Origin: Flavobacteriaceae bacterium UBA6231
Lineage (GTDB): Bacteria; Bacteroidota; Bacteroidia; Flavobacteriales; Flavobacteriaceae
DNA length: 46,142 bases
Reading direction: 5' to 3'
Assembly: GCA_002441545.1 (NCBI GenBank)
Contig: DJWL01000017.1
Coordinates: forward strand, 1-46,142
The position numbers and the translations under genes were made by a program. Every line of letters starts with the position of its first letter. Position 1 is the stretch's first letter. The notes below the pieces were generated by a model. The model was not told the origin of the DNA. It ran no database searches and saw only the letters and a program-made list of their open reading frames with translations. Shown piece after piece: positions 23,401 to 31,235 of this stretch.

Positions 23401-24711
23401 TTATTTTTTAAATTTATAGCTAAAACCTAGCATAACCATATCGGTAGTCATATCGTATGAAACATTACTACCTGGAATTGCTCCATATGGAGGATAAGCT
23501 TGAGCAAACATTGGGTTTAATATTTTTCCAGATGTTTTACCATCGCTAGCTCCATGATGATATACAGCATCTATGGTAAATTTTTCACTAAACTCGTAGC
23601 TAAATCCAAACTGAAATGCGTCTTTAATGATTGCTGTTGCAGGAATATTAAAGAAAGTAACATCGCTGTCTATTGGGTTTGAACTGTATGTGTAACCTAT
23701 ACGTAATGGTAATTTATTAATTCCTTTGTACTGTAATCCAGCAGATAAAATACTAATGTTTTTCCATCCAAACCCAGCAACAGATGCTCTTTGTGTCCAT
23801 CCTGTGTTCATAAAACCGGCAGTATTTTCATAATCTACTCTTCTAAAGTCGAAAGCAAAATCAAAATCACTAGTTGAATATCCTAACCCAAGAGAGAAGA
23901 TTCCTGGATAATCCATTTGGAACTCATTTTTAGAAGTACTATTGTCTAAATATGTATTGTCGAATTTGAATTTTAAGAATGTTTGAGGCATTTTATAAGA
24001 TGCACCAAGTTTTATACCATTACCTGAATCATAGAAAACTCCAAATTGAGCTCCAAACCCTATCGCTACTGTGCTTTCAGTAGAAGGATATCCTGCTGTT
24101 GTTGGATATGCTGTTGGGTTTGGAGTTAATTCAAGAGAAGAATAGTTTATGGTTGGTTGTATACCAACTGAAAACTTTTCTGTTAATTGATAAGCCCAAG
24201 TAGCTCCAACTTGCAATAACATATAATCTGATTCAATACGGCCAAAACCTCCCATGCTTTGAGGCATATTAATAGGATTTGTCATATTTTCTGGGAAAGT
24301 AACACCAAATCCGCTGATACCAAATGCAGAAACACCAAAAGTGTGTTTGCTACCTTCTTTTCCCCATACCATTGCTAAAGCTGGCATTGGAGAAACACCT
24401 CTATCGTCTTTAGTTGTTCCACTGTAAAAATTTCCAGTTGGTTGTCCAGATTGATTGAATTCTGGAACAGTTGAGTATAGTTGAGGTGAAGAGAAAAATG
24501 CTCCAATATCAAATTTTAATATTTTTTCGTCAAAAACTGATATTGCAGCAGGGTTCCATTGTAATGCTCCCGAAATATCCAATGGTTGTGCTGTAGAAGC
24601 ACCCCCCATAGACATATTAACAGCACCTACACCTTGCATAATGTGTCCTGCTTGTGAAAACACCATAGCAGAAAAAGTTAATAAAAAGATTGGTAAAATT
24701 AAAGATTTCAT
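23401..24711 (-). CDS. OmpP1/FadL family outer membrane transporter
   Basis: 436 residues. Signal peptide to about SQA (residue 21). The mature N-terminus GHIMQGVGAVNMSMGGAST and the following LQWNPAAIS resemble the FadL hatch region (gAaaaag..d..ai..NPA). The remainder is beta-barrel with a C-terminal strand ending in FKK. The family carries hydrophobic compounds across the outer membrane; the Flavobacterial form is not assigned to one substrate. It has an ATGAY-type operator and a perfect -7 element, suggesting control by the same regulator as psr and usp. Confidence 0.87.
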   Translation of the reverse strand: MKSLILPIFLLTFSAMVFSQAGHIMQGVGAVNMSMGGASTAQPLDISGALQWNPAAISVFDEKILKFDIGAFFSSPQLYSTVPEFNQSGQPTGNFYSGTTKDDRGVSPMPALAMVWGKEGSKHTFGVSAFGISGFGVTFPENMTNPINMPQSMGGFGRIESDYMLLQVGATWAYQLTEKFSVGIQPTINYSSLELTPNPTAYPTTAGYPSTESTVAIGFGAQFGVFYDSGNGIKLGASYKMPQTFLKFKFDNTYLDNSTSKNEFQMDYPGIFSLGLGYSTSDFDFAFDFRRVDYENTAGFMNTGWTQRASVAGFGWKNISILSAGLQYKGINKLPLRIGYTYSSNPIDSDVTFFNIPATAIIKDAFQFGFSYEFSEKFTIDAVYHHGASDGKTSGKILNPMFAQAYPPYGAIPGSNVSYDMTTDMVMLGFSYKFKK

Positions 24712-24801
24712 AATTTCATGATTTGTAAGACATTTTATAACAAATTCATTTTTTCAATGTCTAAAAGTTGTTTTTAATATGTTTATTAATAATAATTAAT
24801 A

Positions 24802-24845
24802 CAAATTTAAACTATGATACTCTAGATAATCATGACTTTTGTCAC
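24802..24845 (-). promoter_or_regulatory. ATGAY-type operator plus perfect -7 element for the fadL-type gene
   Basis: Operator ATGACTTTTGTCAC at 24832-24845. On the minus strand TAAATTTG (24809-24802) fully matches TAnnTTTG, with 29.5 bp between operator centre and -7. The predicted leader is about 85 bases. The gap 24712-25086 also contains the small reading frame at 24965. Confidence 0.7.
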
Positions 24846-24964
24846 CCTTTTTAATAATTAATTTGCCACAGTTTTTTTACTTTACACGCTTTTTCACCTG
24901 ATTTAATCATTTGTTTTTTTCAGTTTAATTTATTTGAAAAATAAAAAAAAAGTATAATATTGAG

Positions 24965-25072
24965 TTGATTCCCAATAAAGGATATTATGCAGCTAATATG
25001 TCTGCATCACCTTTTAGAACAGATGGCAGGAAACCTATAACTAAAAATGAAAAGTACTTTATTGAATTATAA
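24965..25072 (+). CDS. Possible small protein of about 35 residues, or 3' relic of a gene
   Basis: In the gap between two minus-strand genes a plus-strand frame from the TTG at 24965 reads MIPNKGYYAANMSASPF, then RTDGRKPITKNEKYFIEL, and stops at 25070-25072. The composition (varied, polar, few low-complexity runs) looks protein-like and unlike surrounding AT-rich spacer. The frame is open back to 24938 but without ATG; an ATG at 24998 would give 24 residues. No promoter is clear. I do not recognise the sequence. Overlapping inverted repeats (AAAGG/CCTTT, TGCAG/CTGCA) occur inside it. Confidence 0.35.
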   Translation: MIPNKGYYAANMSASPFRTDGRKPITKNEKYFIEL

Positions 25073-25086
25073 ATACAATTGTTTAA

Positions 25087-25542
25087 TTACAACAATTGTT
25101 GTTTACCTATAATTTCTTTAACCTTAATTCTGTAAACTATAGGTATACAACCGGTATTTAATTTACTTGAAAAGAAATTTATTGATTCTGGGTTTTTTGT
25201 CCCTTTTTTAGCTATAATTTTTTTGACATTTTGAGAAAAATTATGAAGTTGCATTTTAGCTTCACTTCCATTAAGTTCTTCAAATTCCCCAATTACTAAA
25301 ACAGATTTCCAATCATTTAACGAATTAATTTCTTCTAACTGAAATGCTACAAAAGGGTGCAATCTCATAGCACTAATTTTATGCCCTTCATCAGAATAGC
25401 TTATTATTATATTTTCTTTTTGGTCATAATAATAAGTAATTGGAGTTATAAAGGGAACATTATTAAAAATATATCCTAAGTGGGCTATATAATTGTCATT
25501 AAGTACTTGAATACAATCTTTCTTTACCATGTCTTCACTCAT
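25087..25542 (-). CDS. Pyridoxamine 5'-phosphate oxidase-related flavin split-barrel protein
   Basis: 151 residues, the length of the small FMN-binding split-barrel (PPOX-like, NimA-like) proteins. Typical segments are HLGYIFNNVPFITPITYYYD, the SYSDEGHKISAMRLHPFVAF stretch and a WKSVLVIGEFEEL strand. These proteins bind FMN or F420-type cofactors and reduce small molecules, or only bind flavin; the substrate cannot be given. Relatives are often found in low-oxygen or redox-stress regulons, and the operator upstream of it fits that. It is separated from thioredoxin by the long palindrome at 25629-25654. Confidence 0.8.
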   Translation of the reverse strand: MSEDMVKKDCIQVLNDNYIAHLGYIFNNVPFITPITYYYDQKENIIISYSDEGHKISAMRLHPFVAFQLEEINSLNDWKSVLVIGEFEELNGSEAKMQLHNFSQNVKKIIAKKGTKNPESINFFSSKLNTGCIPIVYRIKVKEIIGKQQLL

Positions 25543-25603
25543 ATTTATTCAAATTTTAATAAATTAATAAATAGAACAGAATCTTAAAAAGATAAGAAGC
25601 TTA

Positions 25604-25654
25604 GTGAAATTAGAAATAAATTTGTTTTCACAACATGATTTAAGTCATGTTGTG
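25604..25654 (-). promoter_or_regulatory. Extended palindrome with ATGAY-type operator and -7 element for the flavin split-barrel gene
   Basis: Arms CACAACATGA (25629-25638) and TCATGTTGTG (25645-25654) form a 10-bp inverted repeat around TTTAAG; its core ATGATTTAAGTCAT (25635-25648) matches the ATGAY family. On the minus strand TAATTTCA (25611-25604), the same octamer as before sorA, stands 30.5 bp from the centre. The longer arms could also make it the hairpin ending the thioredoxin transcript, but no T run follows. Confidence 0.65.
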
Positions 25655-25658
25655 AGTA

Positions 25659-25958
25659 TTATAGATTAGACTTTATTATTGAAACAATATGGTTTTTATC
25701 CATAACACCAGATTGTTTCCAAAGCAGACTGCCTTTTTTAAAAAGTATCATGGTTGGTACACCACGTACTTGATATTTAGCTGATAGCTCTTGGTTTTTA
25801 TCAACATCAATTTTGATAATTTTCACTAAGTCACCAAGCTCAGCTTTAACGTCTTTAAGAATTGGAGCTAAAGTTTTACATGGGCCACACCATTCTGCAA
25901 AAAAATCTACAAGTATAAGCGTTTCAGAATTAATAATATTATTGAATGATTGTTTCAT
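25659..25958 (-). CDS. Thioredoxin
   Basis: 99 residues with the WCGPCKT active site (C24, C27), the VDFFAEWCGPC context and the cis-Pro region RGVPTMILFKKG. No signal peptide, so cytoplasmic. It reduces disulfides, and in this setting possibly persulfides produced by sulfur carriers. Upstream, a palindrome AGTTAAATTTAACT (26033-26046) stands 31.5 bp from a TAATTTTA -7 element on the minus strand; this departs from the ATGAY consensus and is only a weak candidate site. Confidence 0.93.
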   Translation of the reverse strand: MKQSFNNIINSETLILVDFFAEWCGPCKTLAPILKDVKAELGDLVKIIKIDVDKNQELSAKYQVRGVPTMILFKKGSLLWKQSGVMDKNHIVSIIKSNL

Positions 25959-26149
25959 TTTTTATATTATTTTTTTATAATTACTTGTTTATTAACACAA
26001 TAAAATTAGTGTTTTTATAATAAAATAAGCTGAGTTAAATTTAACTAAAATAATTACTATTTTTTAACATTTTTGAGTCATTCTTATGTTTAATGTCTTT
26101 ATTTTTTTTTCGTACTTTTAAGCTTTAAAATTTTCAAACCAATAAATAA

Positions 26150-27391
26150 ATGTTTCAGAGAGATCAGGATGTTTTTAATTTACTTTTTGAAGCAGTTTCT
26201 GAAGGCGTAATAGTTGTTGATGAAACTCAAACTATTGTAGCAACAAATATTTCTGTAGAACAAATGTTTGGTTATGAAAATAAAGAGCTAATTGGTAAGC
26301 CTCTAAATATTTTAATTCCAAAAAATTATCATTCAGGTCATGCTGGACATTTTAATGGCTTCATAAATCAAAGGGTCAGTCGTAAAATGGGTAATGGCCG
26401 TGATCTTAATGGCATTAGAAAAGATTCAACTATTTTCCCTTTAGAGATTGGTCTTAATCCCTTTAAGGCCTACGGAGAAATATTTGTTATGGCTTTAGTT
26501 ATTGATGTTTCTGTAAGAAAAAAACATGAGCAAGAAATTGTTGAATTAAACATGCAATTGGAGGATAAAGTTTTAAGACGTACACAAGAATTAAGTAATG
26601 CCATAAACGAACTTAAAGCACTTAATAGTAGATTAGAAGCCGAAAACAAAAAAAGAATTGAGGCGGAAAAAAAGACTAAAATTGCCTTAAAAAAAGAAAT
26701 AGAACTTAATGAACTAAAAACAAAATTTTTATCTTTAGTTTCACACGAGTTTAAAACACCTTTAAGTGGTATTTTAACATCAACGATGCTCTTAGGTAAG
26801 TATAAGCTAACTGAACAACAAGATAATAGAGATAAGCATTTAAAAACCATAACAGATAGAGTTCATTACTTGAATAATATTCTGAATGATTTTTTATCTA
26901 TTGATAAGCTTGAAACTGGAAAAATAAAATATAATTTTAATGACTTTAAACTTAGCAAAGTTATTAATGAAGTGGTTTATAATTGTAATTTATTATTAAA
27001 AGAAGGGCAAAGAATAAAATATCCAGATAATATTGACGATATATCATTATATCAAGATGAAAAAATAGTAGAGTTAACATTATCTAATTTAGTTCATAAC
27101 GCTTTAAAATATTCACCAGAAAACACCATAATAGATATTGATGTAAGACATGATTATGAAAAAACCACCTTTACTATAAAAGATAAAGGAATTGGAATTC
27201 CTGAGAGCGATCAGAAAAATATATTTAATCGTTATTTTAGAGCTGAGAATGCTTTACTTACTCAAGGTACAGGAATTGGATTGAATATTGTAAAAACACA
27301 TTTAGAAAATTTAGGTGGTAAAATTAAATTTGTGAGTGAAGAAAATAAAGGAACAACATTTACTGTTACTATACCAAATAAAGCTTTATAA
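26150..27391 (+). CDS. PAS-domain sensor histidine kinase (FixL-like PAS)
   Basis: 413 residues, no membrane helix, so cytoplasmic. PAS domain at about 5-122; a coiled-coil linker at about 126-190; HisKA with phospho-acceptor H199 (LVSHEFKTPLSG); HATPase_c with N box (LVHNALKYSP), G1 (DKGIGIP) and G2 (GTGIGLNIVKTH). In the PAS domain, H64 aligns with the haem-ligating His of FixL and R84, exactly 20 residues later in GNGR, with its O2-contacting Arg, so a haem/oxygen sensor is possible. Non-haem PAS domains can share this pattern. The stop overlaps the response-regulator start by one base (TAATG), so the two form a two-component pair. Confidence 0.92.
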   Translation: MFQRDQDVFNLLFEAVSEGVIVVDETQTIVATNISVEQMFGYENKELIGKPLNILIPKNYHSGHAGHFNGFINQRVSRKMGNGRDLNGIRKDSTIFPLEIGLNPFKAYGEIFVMALVIDVSVRKKHEQEIVELNMQLEDKVLRRTQELSNAINELKALNSRLEAENKKRIEAEKKTKIALKKEIELNELKTKFLSLVSHEFKTPLSGILTSTMLLGKYKLTEQQDNRDKHLKTITDRVHYLNNILNDFLSIDKLETGKIKYNFNDFKLSKVINEVVYNCNLLLKEGQRIKYPDNIDDISLYQDEKIVELTLSNLVHNALKYSPENTIIDIDVRHDYEKTTFTIKDKGIGIPESDQKNIFNRYFRAENALLTQGTGIGLNIVKTHLENLGGKIKFVSEENKGTTFTVTIPNKAL

Positions 27392-28449
27392 TGAAAAAAA
27401 TATTACTAATAGAAGACGATGTAGTTTTAAGAGAAAACACAGCAGAGCTTTTAGAATTGTCTGGTTATCAGGTAGAAACTGCATCAAATGGTAGAGCAGG
27501 AGTTGAGGTTGCAAAAAAATATGTGCCAAACATTATAATTTGCGATATTATGATGCCTGAACTTGATGGCTACGGAGTTTTAGAGAATTTATCAAAAAGC
27601 GATATCACAAAATATATTCCTTTTATTTTTTTGTCAGCTAAAACAGAAAGACATGATGTTAGAAAAGGCATGGATCTTGGAGCAGATGATTACATTACCA
27701 AACCTTTTAATGAAGAAGAACTTATTAGTGCCATTGAAAGTAGAATTGCTAAAGCTGCTATTCTTAATGAAGAAAGAGAAGCACAAGGTTTTAAACCTAA
27801 TGAAAATGAATTCTATGATGATATTAGGACGTTAAATGATTTAAAAAACTTTTTTGACGATAATGGTAAGACCTTTAAATATTCAAAAGGCGATATTATT
27901 TATGAAGAAGGAAATAATTCAAACTATATTTTTTTAATAAGAAAAGGAGTTGTAAAAAATTTTAAGTTTGATCATGATGGAAAAGAACTTACTACAAATC
28001 TATTTCAAGAAGATGAATTATTTGGATACACATCTTTCACGCAAAACATTCCTTATCAAGAGTCAGCCACTGCAATAAAAGACACCGAATTAGTTGGAGT
28101 TTCAAAGCAAGAATTAAAAGATGTATTAGATAACAATCATAGAATAACACTTGAACTTATTCAATTATTAACAGATAATCTTTCTGGAGCCAGAGACCAA
28201 TTATTAGAAATGGCATATAGTTCTGTAAATAAAAAAACGGCCATGACCATATTAAAATTTGCCGAAAAGTTAAATAACAAATCTGGTGAGGCAATAAGAA
28301 TTTCAAGAAATGACTTAGCAAGCGTTGCTGGAATTGCTACAGAGACTTTAATTAGGACTTTATCAAGTTTTAAAAAGGATGGTCTTATTGAAATTGAAGC
28401 TAGAAATATTAAGATTTTAGACATACAAAAACTTCAACAAGTTAATTAA
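27391..28449 (+). CDS. Response regulator fused to Crp/FNR-type DNA-binding protein
   Basis: 352 residues. Receiver domain 1-120 with the acidic pair D9/D10, phospho-acceptor D52 (IICDIMMPELDG), and K104 in DYITKPF; cNMP-binding-type domain at about 145-245; Crp HTH at about 285-345. The recognition helix ATETLIRT has Thr at the Crp R180 position, Glu (E318) at E181 and Arg (R322) at R185, as in FNR (VETISR), which predicts a TGA-containing half-site without the outer G. The ATGAY-N4-RTCAT sites fit. Inferred master regulator of at least eight promoters in this window, acting with the kinase encoded just upstream. Confidence 0.9.
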   Translation: MKKILLIEDDVVLRENTAELLELSGYQVETASNGRAGVEVAKKYVPNIIICDIMMPELDGYGVLENLSKSDITKYIPFIFLSAKTERHDVRKGMDLGADDYITKPFNEEELISAIESRIAKAAILNEEREAQGFKPNENEFYDDIRTLNDLKNFFDDNGKTFKYSKGDIIYEEGNNSNYIFLIRKGVVKNFKFDHDGKELTTNLFQEDELFGYTSFTQNIPYQESATAIKDTELVGVSKQELKDVLDNNHRITLELIQLLTDNLSGARDQLLEMAYSSVNKKTAMTILKFAEKLNNKSGEAIRISRNDLASVAGIATETLIRTLSSFKKDGLIEIEARNIKILDIQKLQQVN

Positions 28450-28472
28450 ATCACATTATCATATTTCATAAT

Positions 28473-28516
28473 ATGATTTATATCATTTTTTGCGATGATA
28501 TAGGCTTCTATTTTTG
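28473..28516 (+). promoter_or_regulatory. ATGAY-type operator plus perfect -7 element for uspA1
   Basis: Operator ATGATTTATATCAT at 28473-28486 and TATTTTTG at 28509-28516 (full TAnnTTTG match), spacing 29.5 bp. It lies directly behind the response-regulator gene and before uspA1. Confidence 0.75.
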
Positions 28517-28542
28517 TTTTTGATTAGAAGTAGATTTAAATA

Positions 28543-29382
28543 ATGAAAAACATATTAATACCAACTGATTTTTCTGAAAACTCGTGGAATGCAATTGAGT
28601 ATGCCATTAATTTTTTTGAAGACTCATCTTGTAATTTTTATTTATTATATGTAAATCAAATTAATACGTTTGTTGTTGCAGATACTACTTATATACCATC
28701 GCAAACGGTTATAGAAGAAACATTTATAAAGCCAACGAAAGCCCGATTAAATGAGGTGTTAAATCGTATTGCAAGTATATCAAATAATGAGAAACATAAG
28801 TTTTTTGCATTAACAGATTATAATTATTTTATTGACTCTATTAGAAAACATGTTGTAGATAAGAAAATAAACCTAATTGTAATGGGTACTAAAGGTGCAT
28901 CTGGACTTAAAAAACTTATTATAGGAAGTAACACAGGCGATGTTATTACACGAGTACATTGCTCAACATTGGTCGTTCCTGAAAATGCGAAATACATAAA
29001 ACCCAATGTAATTGCTTTTCCAACAGATTTTTCTTCATTTTATTCAACCAATCTATTACTTCCAATTATAGAAATACTAGACATGTATAAAGCTTCTATA
29101 AATGTTTTGCATATCAATAAGAAAAAAGTAAACTTAAATTTAGATCAAGAAATTAATAAAGGTTATTTAGAAGACTATTTTAGTAATTACGACTATAATT
29201 TTTATAATTTAACCAATAACCATATAGAATCTGCTATACAAACTTTTGTTGAAAACAATAATGTCAACCTAATAACTATGGTTGCAAAAAACTTGAATTA
29301 TTTTCAACGCATTTTATTTAATCCAACAGTTACGGAAATTAGCTATCATACAGATATTCCATTTTTGGTATTGCATGAATGA
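28543..29382 (+). CDS. Universal stress protein, tandem UspA domains, copy 1
   Basis: 279 residues made of two UspA domains. The first starts ILIPTDFSENSWNA and has the ATP-binding pattern GTKGASG-x8-GSN, ending in STLVVPE. The second (from about residue 148, VIAFPTDFS) is shorter and lacks a clear glycine motif. UspA proteins bind ATP or other ligands and act in long-term survival; the exact role is unknown. First of three usp genes, expressed from its own promoter with an ATGAY operator. Confidence 0.9.
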   Translation: MKNILIPTDFSENSWNAIEYAINFFEDSSCNFYLLYVNQINTFVVADTTYIPSQTVIEETFIKPTKARLNEVLNRIASISNNEKHKFFALTDYNYFIDSIRKHVVDKKINLIVMGTKGASGLKKLIIGSNTGDVITRVHCSTLVVPENAKYIKPNVIAFPTDFSSFYSTNLLLPIIEILDMYKASINVLHINKKKVNLNLDQEINKGYLEDYFSNYDYNFYNLTNNHIESAIQTFVENNNVNLITMVAKNLNYFQRILFNPTVTEISYHTDIPFLVLHE

Positions 29383-29393
29383 ATAAACCAAAA

Positions 29394-29437
29394 CTAACAT
29401 TTGTCATAGTTTTTTTATAAAGAATGCGCTAATTTTA
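29394..29437 (+). promoter_or_regulatory. ATGAY-type operator (one weak half) plus -7 element before uspA2
   Basis: CTAACATTTGTCAT at 29394-29407 keeps the right half GTCAT, while the left half is CTAAC. TAATTTTA lies at 29430-29437, 29.5 bp from the centre. The same left half CTAACATTT is found before hsp20. The transcript from here would meet the terminator at 29467. Confidence 0.55.
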
Positions 29438-29466
29438 AACAACTTAATGTTAACAGCAATTTTTTT

Positions 29467-29516
29467 AAAGGACAGGTGACGATTTAGGAAGGATATTGTC
29501 AACTGTCCTTTTTTTT
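29467..29516 (+). terminator. Terminator-like hairpin in the uspA2 leader (possible attenuator)
   Basis: Outer stem AAAGGACAG (29467-29475) / CTGTCCTTT (29503-29511), inner TGAC/GTCA, 17-base loop, then a T run to 29516. It lies downstream of the predicted uspA2 promoter and only 17 bases before the uspA2 ATG, so uspA2 should need read-through. It could equally end the uspA1 transcript. Confidence 0.75.
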
Positions 29517-29533
29517 CTTAATACTATAAAGTC

Positions 29534-30388
29534 ATGAGAAATATCCTAATTCCAACAGACTTTTCAGATAACGCTACAAATGCTATTAACTTTGGATTGA
29601 ATCTTTTTAAATACGATATCTGTGTTTTTTACTTTTTACATGTCTATCAAGACGAATTGTATTCCGAAGAAAACCAAATAAACAGAAATAATTTTAAAGA
29701 AGTAGAAAAACGAATGAGTGATAAATCTTTAAAGCAATTACAAGATTTAATAGCTGATTTAAAAAAAAAATATCCCAACCCGAAATTTAGTTTTCGTATC
29801 ATATCAGCTAATTCATTATTAGTTGATGAGATTGATAAAATAGTTGAAGAACAAGACATTGATATTATTGTAATGGGTACTCAAGGTAAAACAAATAATA
29901 AAATGATAACCTTTGGTAGTAACACATTACAAGTGTTGAAATATGTGAGTTGTCCTGTTTTAGTCATACCAGAACATTATACATACAATAAGCCTAAACA
30001 TATATTATTTACAACAAATTACTTAATTCCTTATAAAAGAAGAGAGTTAAAGCTTTTATGTGAGATGGCTTGTCCGTATAGAGCAAAAATTGATATTTTG
30101 TACGTTTCAAACAGCAATAAATTATCATTAAGACAAGAAGATAACAAGTTGTTTATTAAAGACACACTATGTAAAAACGAAACCAACTTTTTAATAATAA
30201 ACGATAACAATATTACAGAAGCCATAAACACATTTGTAACTCAAAATAAAATTGATATGTTGGTTATGGTAAACACAAGGCATTCTCATTTAGAGAATAT
30301 ATTATTTCAATCTAAACTTGACGAGATTAGTTTAAATTCTAAAATTCCTTTATTGGCCTTTCAAAATATTGAAAGAGAAATTCATTAA
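29534..30388 (+). CDS. Universal stress protein, tandem UspA domains, copy 2
   Basis: 284 residues with two UspA domains. The first begins ILIPTDFSDNATNA and holds GTQGKTNNKMITFGSN, close to the ATP-binding Gly pattern, ending CPVLVIPE. The second starts near residue 155 and is diverged. It begins a run of four tightly spaced genes (uspA2, uspA3, ATP-cone/nuclease-like, beta-CASP nuclease; gaps of 17, 29 and 14 bases). Confidence 0.9.
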   Translation: MRNILIPTDFSDNATNAINFGLNLFKYDICVFYFLHVYQDELYSEENQINRNNFKEVEKRMSDKSLKQLQDLIADLKKKYPNPKFSFRIISANSLLVDEIDKIVEEQDIDIIVMGTQGKTNNKMITFGSNTLQVLKYVSCPVLVIPEHYTYNKPKHILFTTNYLIPYKRRELKLLCEMACPYRAKIDILYVSNSNKLSLRQEDNKLFIKDTLCKNETNFLIINDNNITEAINTFVTQNKIDMLVMVNTRHSHLENILFQSKLDEISLNSKIPLLAFQNIEREIH

Positions 30389-30405
30389 ACTTTAATACTC
30401 ATATA

Positions 30406-31206
30406 ATGAAAAGGATTTTGTTACCTACTGATTTTTCAGATAATTCATGGAGTGCTGCAGTTTATGCTTTAAAACTTTATGTCGATGAAGTTTGTATGTT
30501 CTATTTTTTGCATTCAGCACATAAAAAAAGCTTAAAAAGTGAGGCATTCAAATCTCTTTTGCAATTAAAGGAACAAGCTGATGAATCAAACGCAAATGCT
30601 AATCATAGTTTTGATATTATTTTAAGTACTCAAAATTTAAAAACAGCCATAAAAAAAGCTGTAAAGAAATATAAAATTGATATGACTGTTATGGGAACTA
30701 AAGTTTCCACAACGGTAAATACGTTTTTCTATGCAAGCAACACGTTAAAGATTATTAAAAGAGTAAAAACTTGCCCTTTTTTAATTATTCCTGAAGAATA
30801 TGATTTTGTAATACCTAAACAAGTGGCATTTCCAACAGACTATAATAGATTTTATAGTTATTTAGAATTAGATGTCCTAAAAGATTTTGTGTCTCTTTAT
30901 AACTCGAAAATTAGGATAGTACATATTAATGTTGAAGAAAAGCTGAATGGCATTCAAGAATATAATATAGAATCCTTAAAAAAATATTTAGAAGATTATG
31001 AATATAGTCTTCATTGGATGCCAAAATACACAAACAAGGCAAAAGAAATTAATGTTTTTGTTGAAGACTTAAATATTGATATTCTTATCATGATAAAAAA
31101 CAAGCACAATTTTTTCGAAAAAATAATTAAAGAAGACTTAATTAAAAATTTAGTTTTAAACTCAAAAGTACCTTTCTTAATTATACCTAATAGCAACATT
31201 AAATAG
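30406..31206 (+). CDS. Universal stress protein, tandem UspA domains, copy 3 (degenerate nucleotide site)
   Basis: 266 residues with the same layout as the two preceding usp proteins: ILLPTDFSDNSWSA at the start and LIIPEE closing the first domain. The glycine motif is eroded (GTKVSTTVN-x-FFYASN: second and third Gly replaced by Val and Ala), so ATP binding in the usual manner is doubtful. The second domain starts near residue 144 (VAFPTDYNRF). Probably partners with the other two copies. Confidence 0.88.
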   Translation: MKRILLPTDFSDNSWSAAVYALKLYVDEVCMFYFLHSAHKKSLKSEAFKSLLQLKEQADESNANANHSFDIILSTQNLKTAIKKAVKKYKIDMTVMGTKVSTTVNTFFYASNTLKIIKRVKTCPFLIIPEEYDFVIPKQVAFPTDYNRFYSYLELDVLKDFVSLYNSKIRIVHINVEEKLNGIQEYNIESLKKYLEDYEYSLHWMPKYTNKAKEINVFVEDLNIDILIMIKNKHNFFEKIIKEDLIKNLVLNSKVPFLIIPNSNIK

Positions 31207-31235
31207 AGTAAACAAGTTAAATATTATACTTAAAA

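Noticed and set aside
24979..25016. Hairpin AAAGG...CCTTT with TGCAG/CTGCA as a riboswitch
   Set aside because: No known riboswitch consensus seen, it is not in the leader of a gene on that strand, and the stretch is explained about as well by a small coding frame.
26470..26850. Minus-strand open frame opposite the histidine kinase
   Set aside because: Serine/phenylalanine/leucine-rich antisense translation of coiled-coil and HisKA codons; shadow of the real gene.
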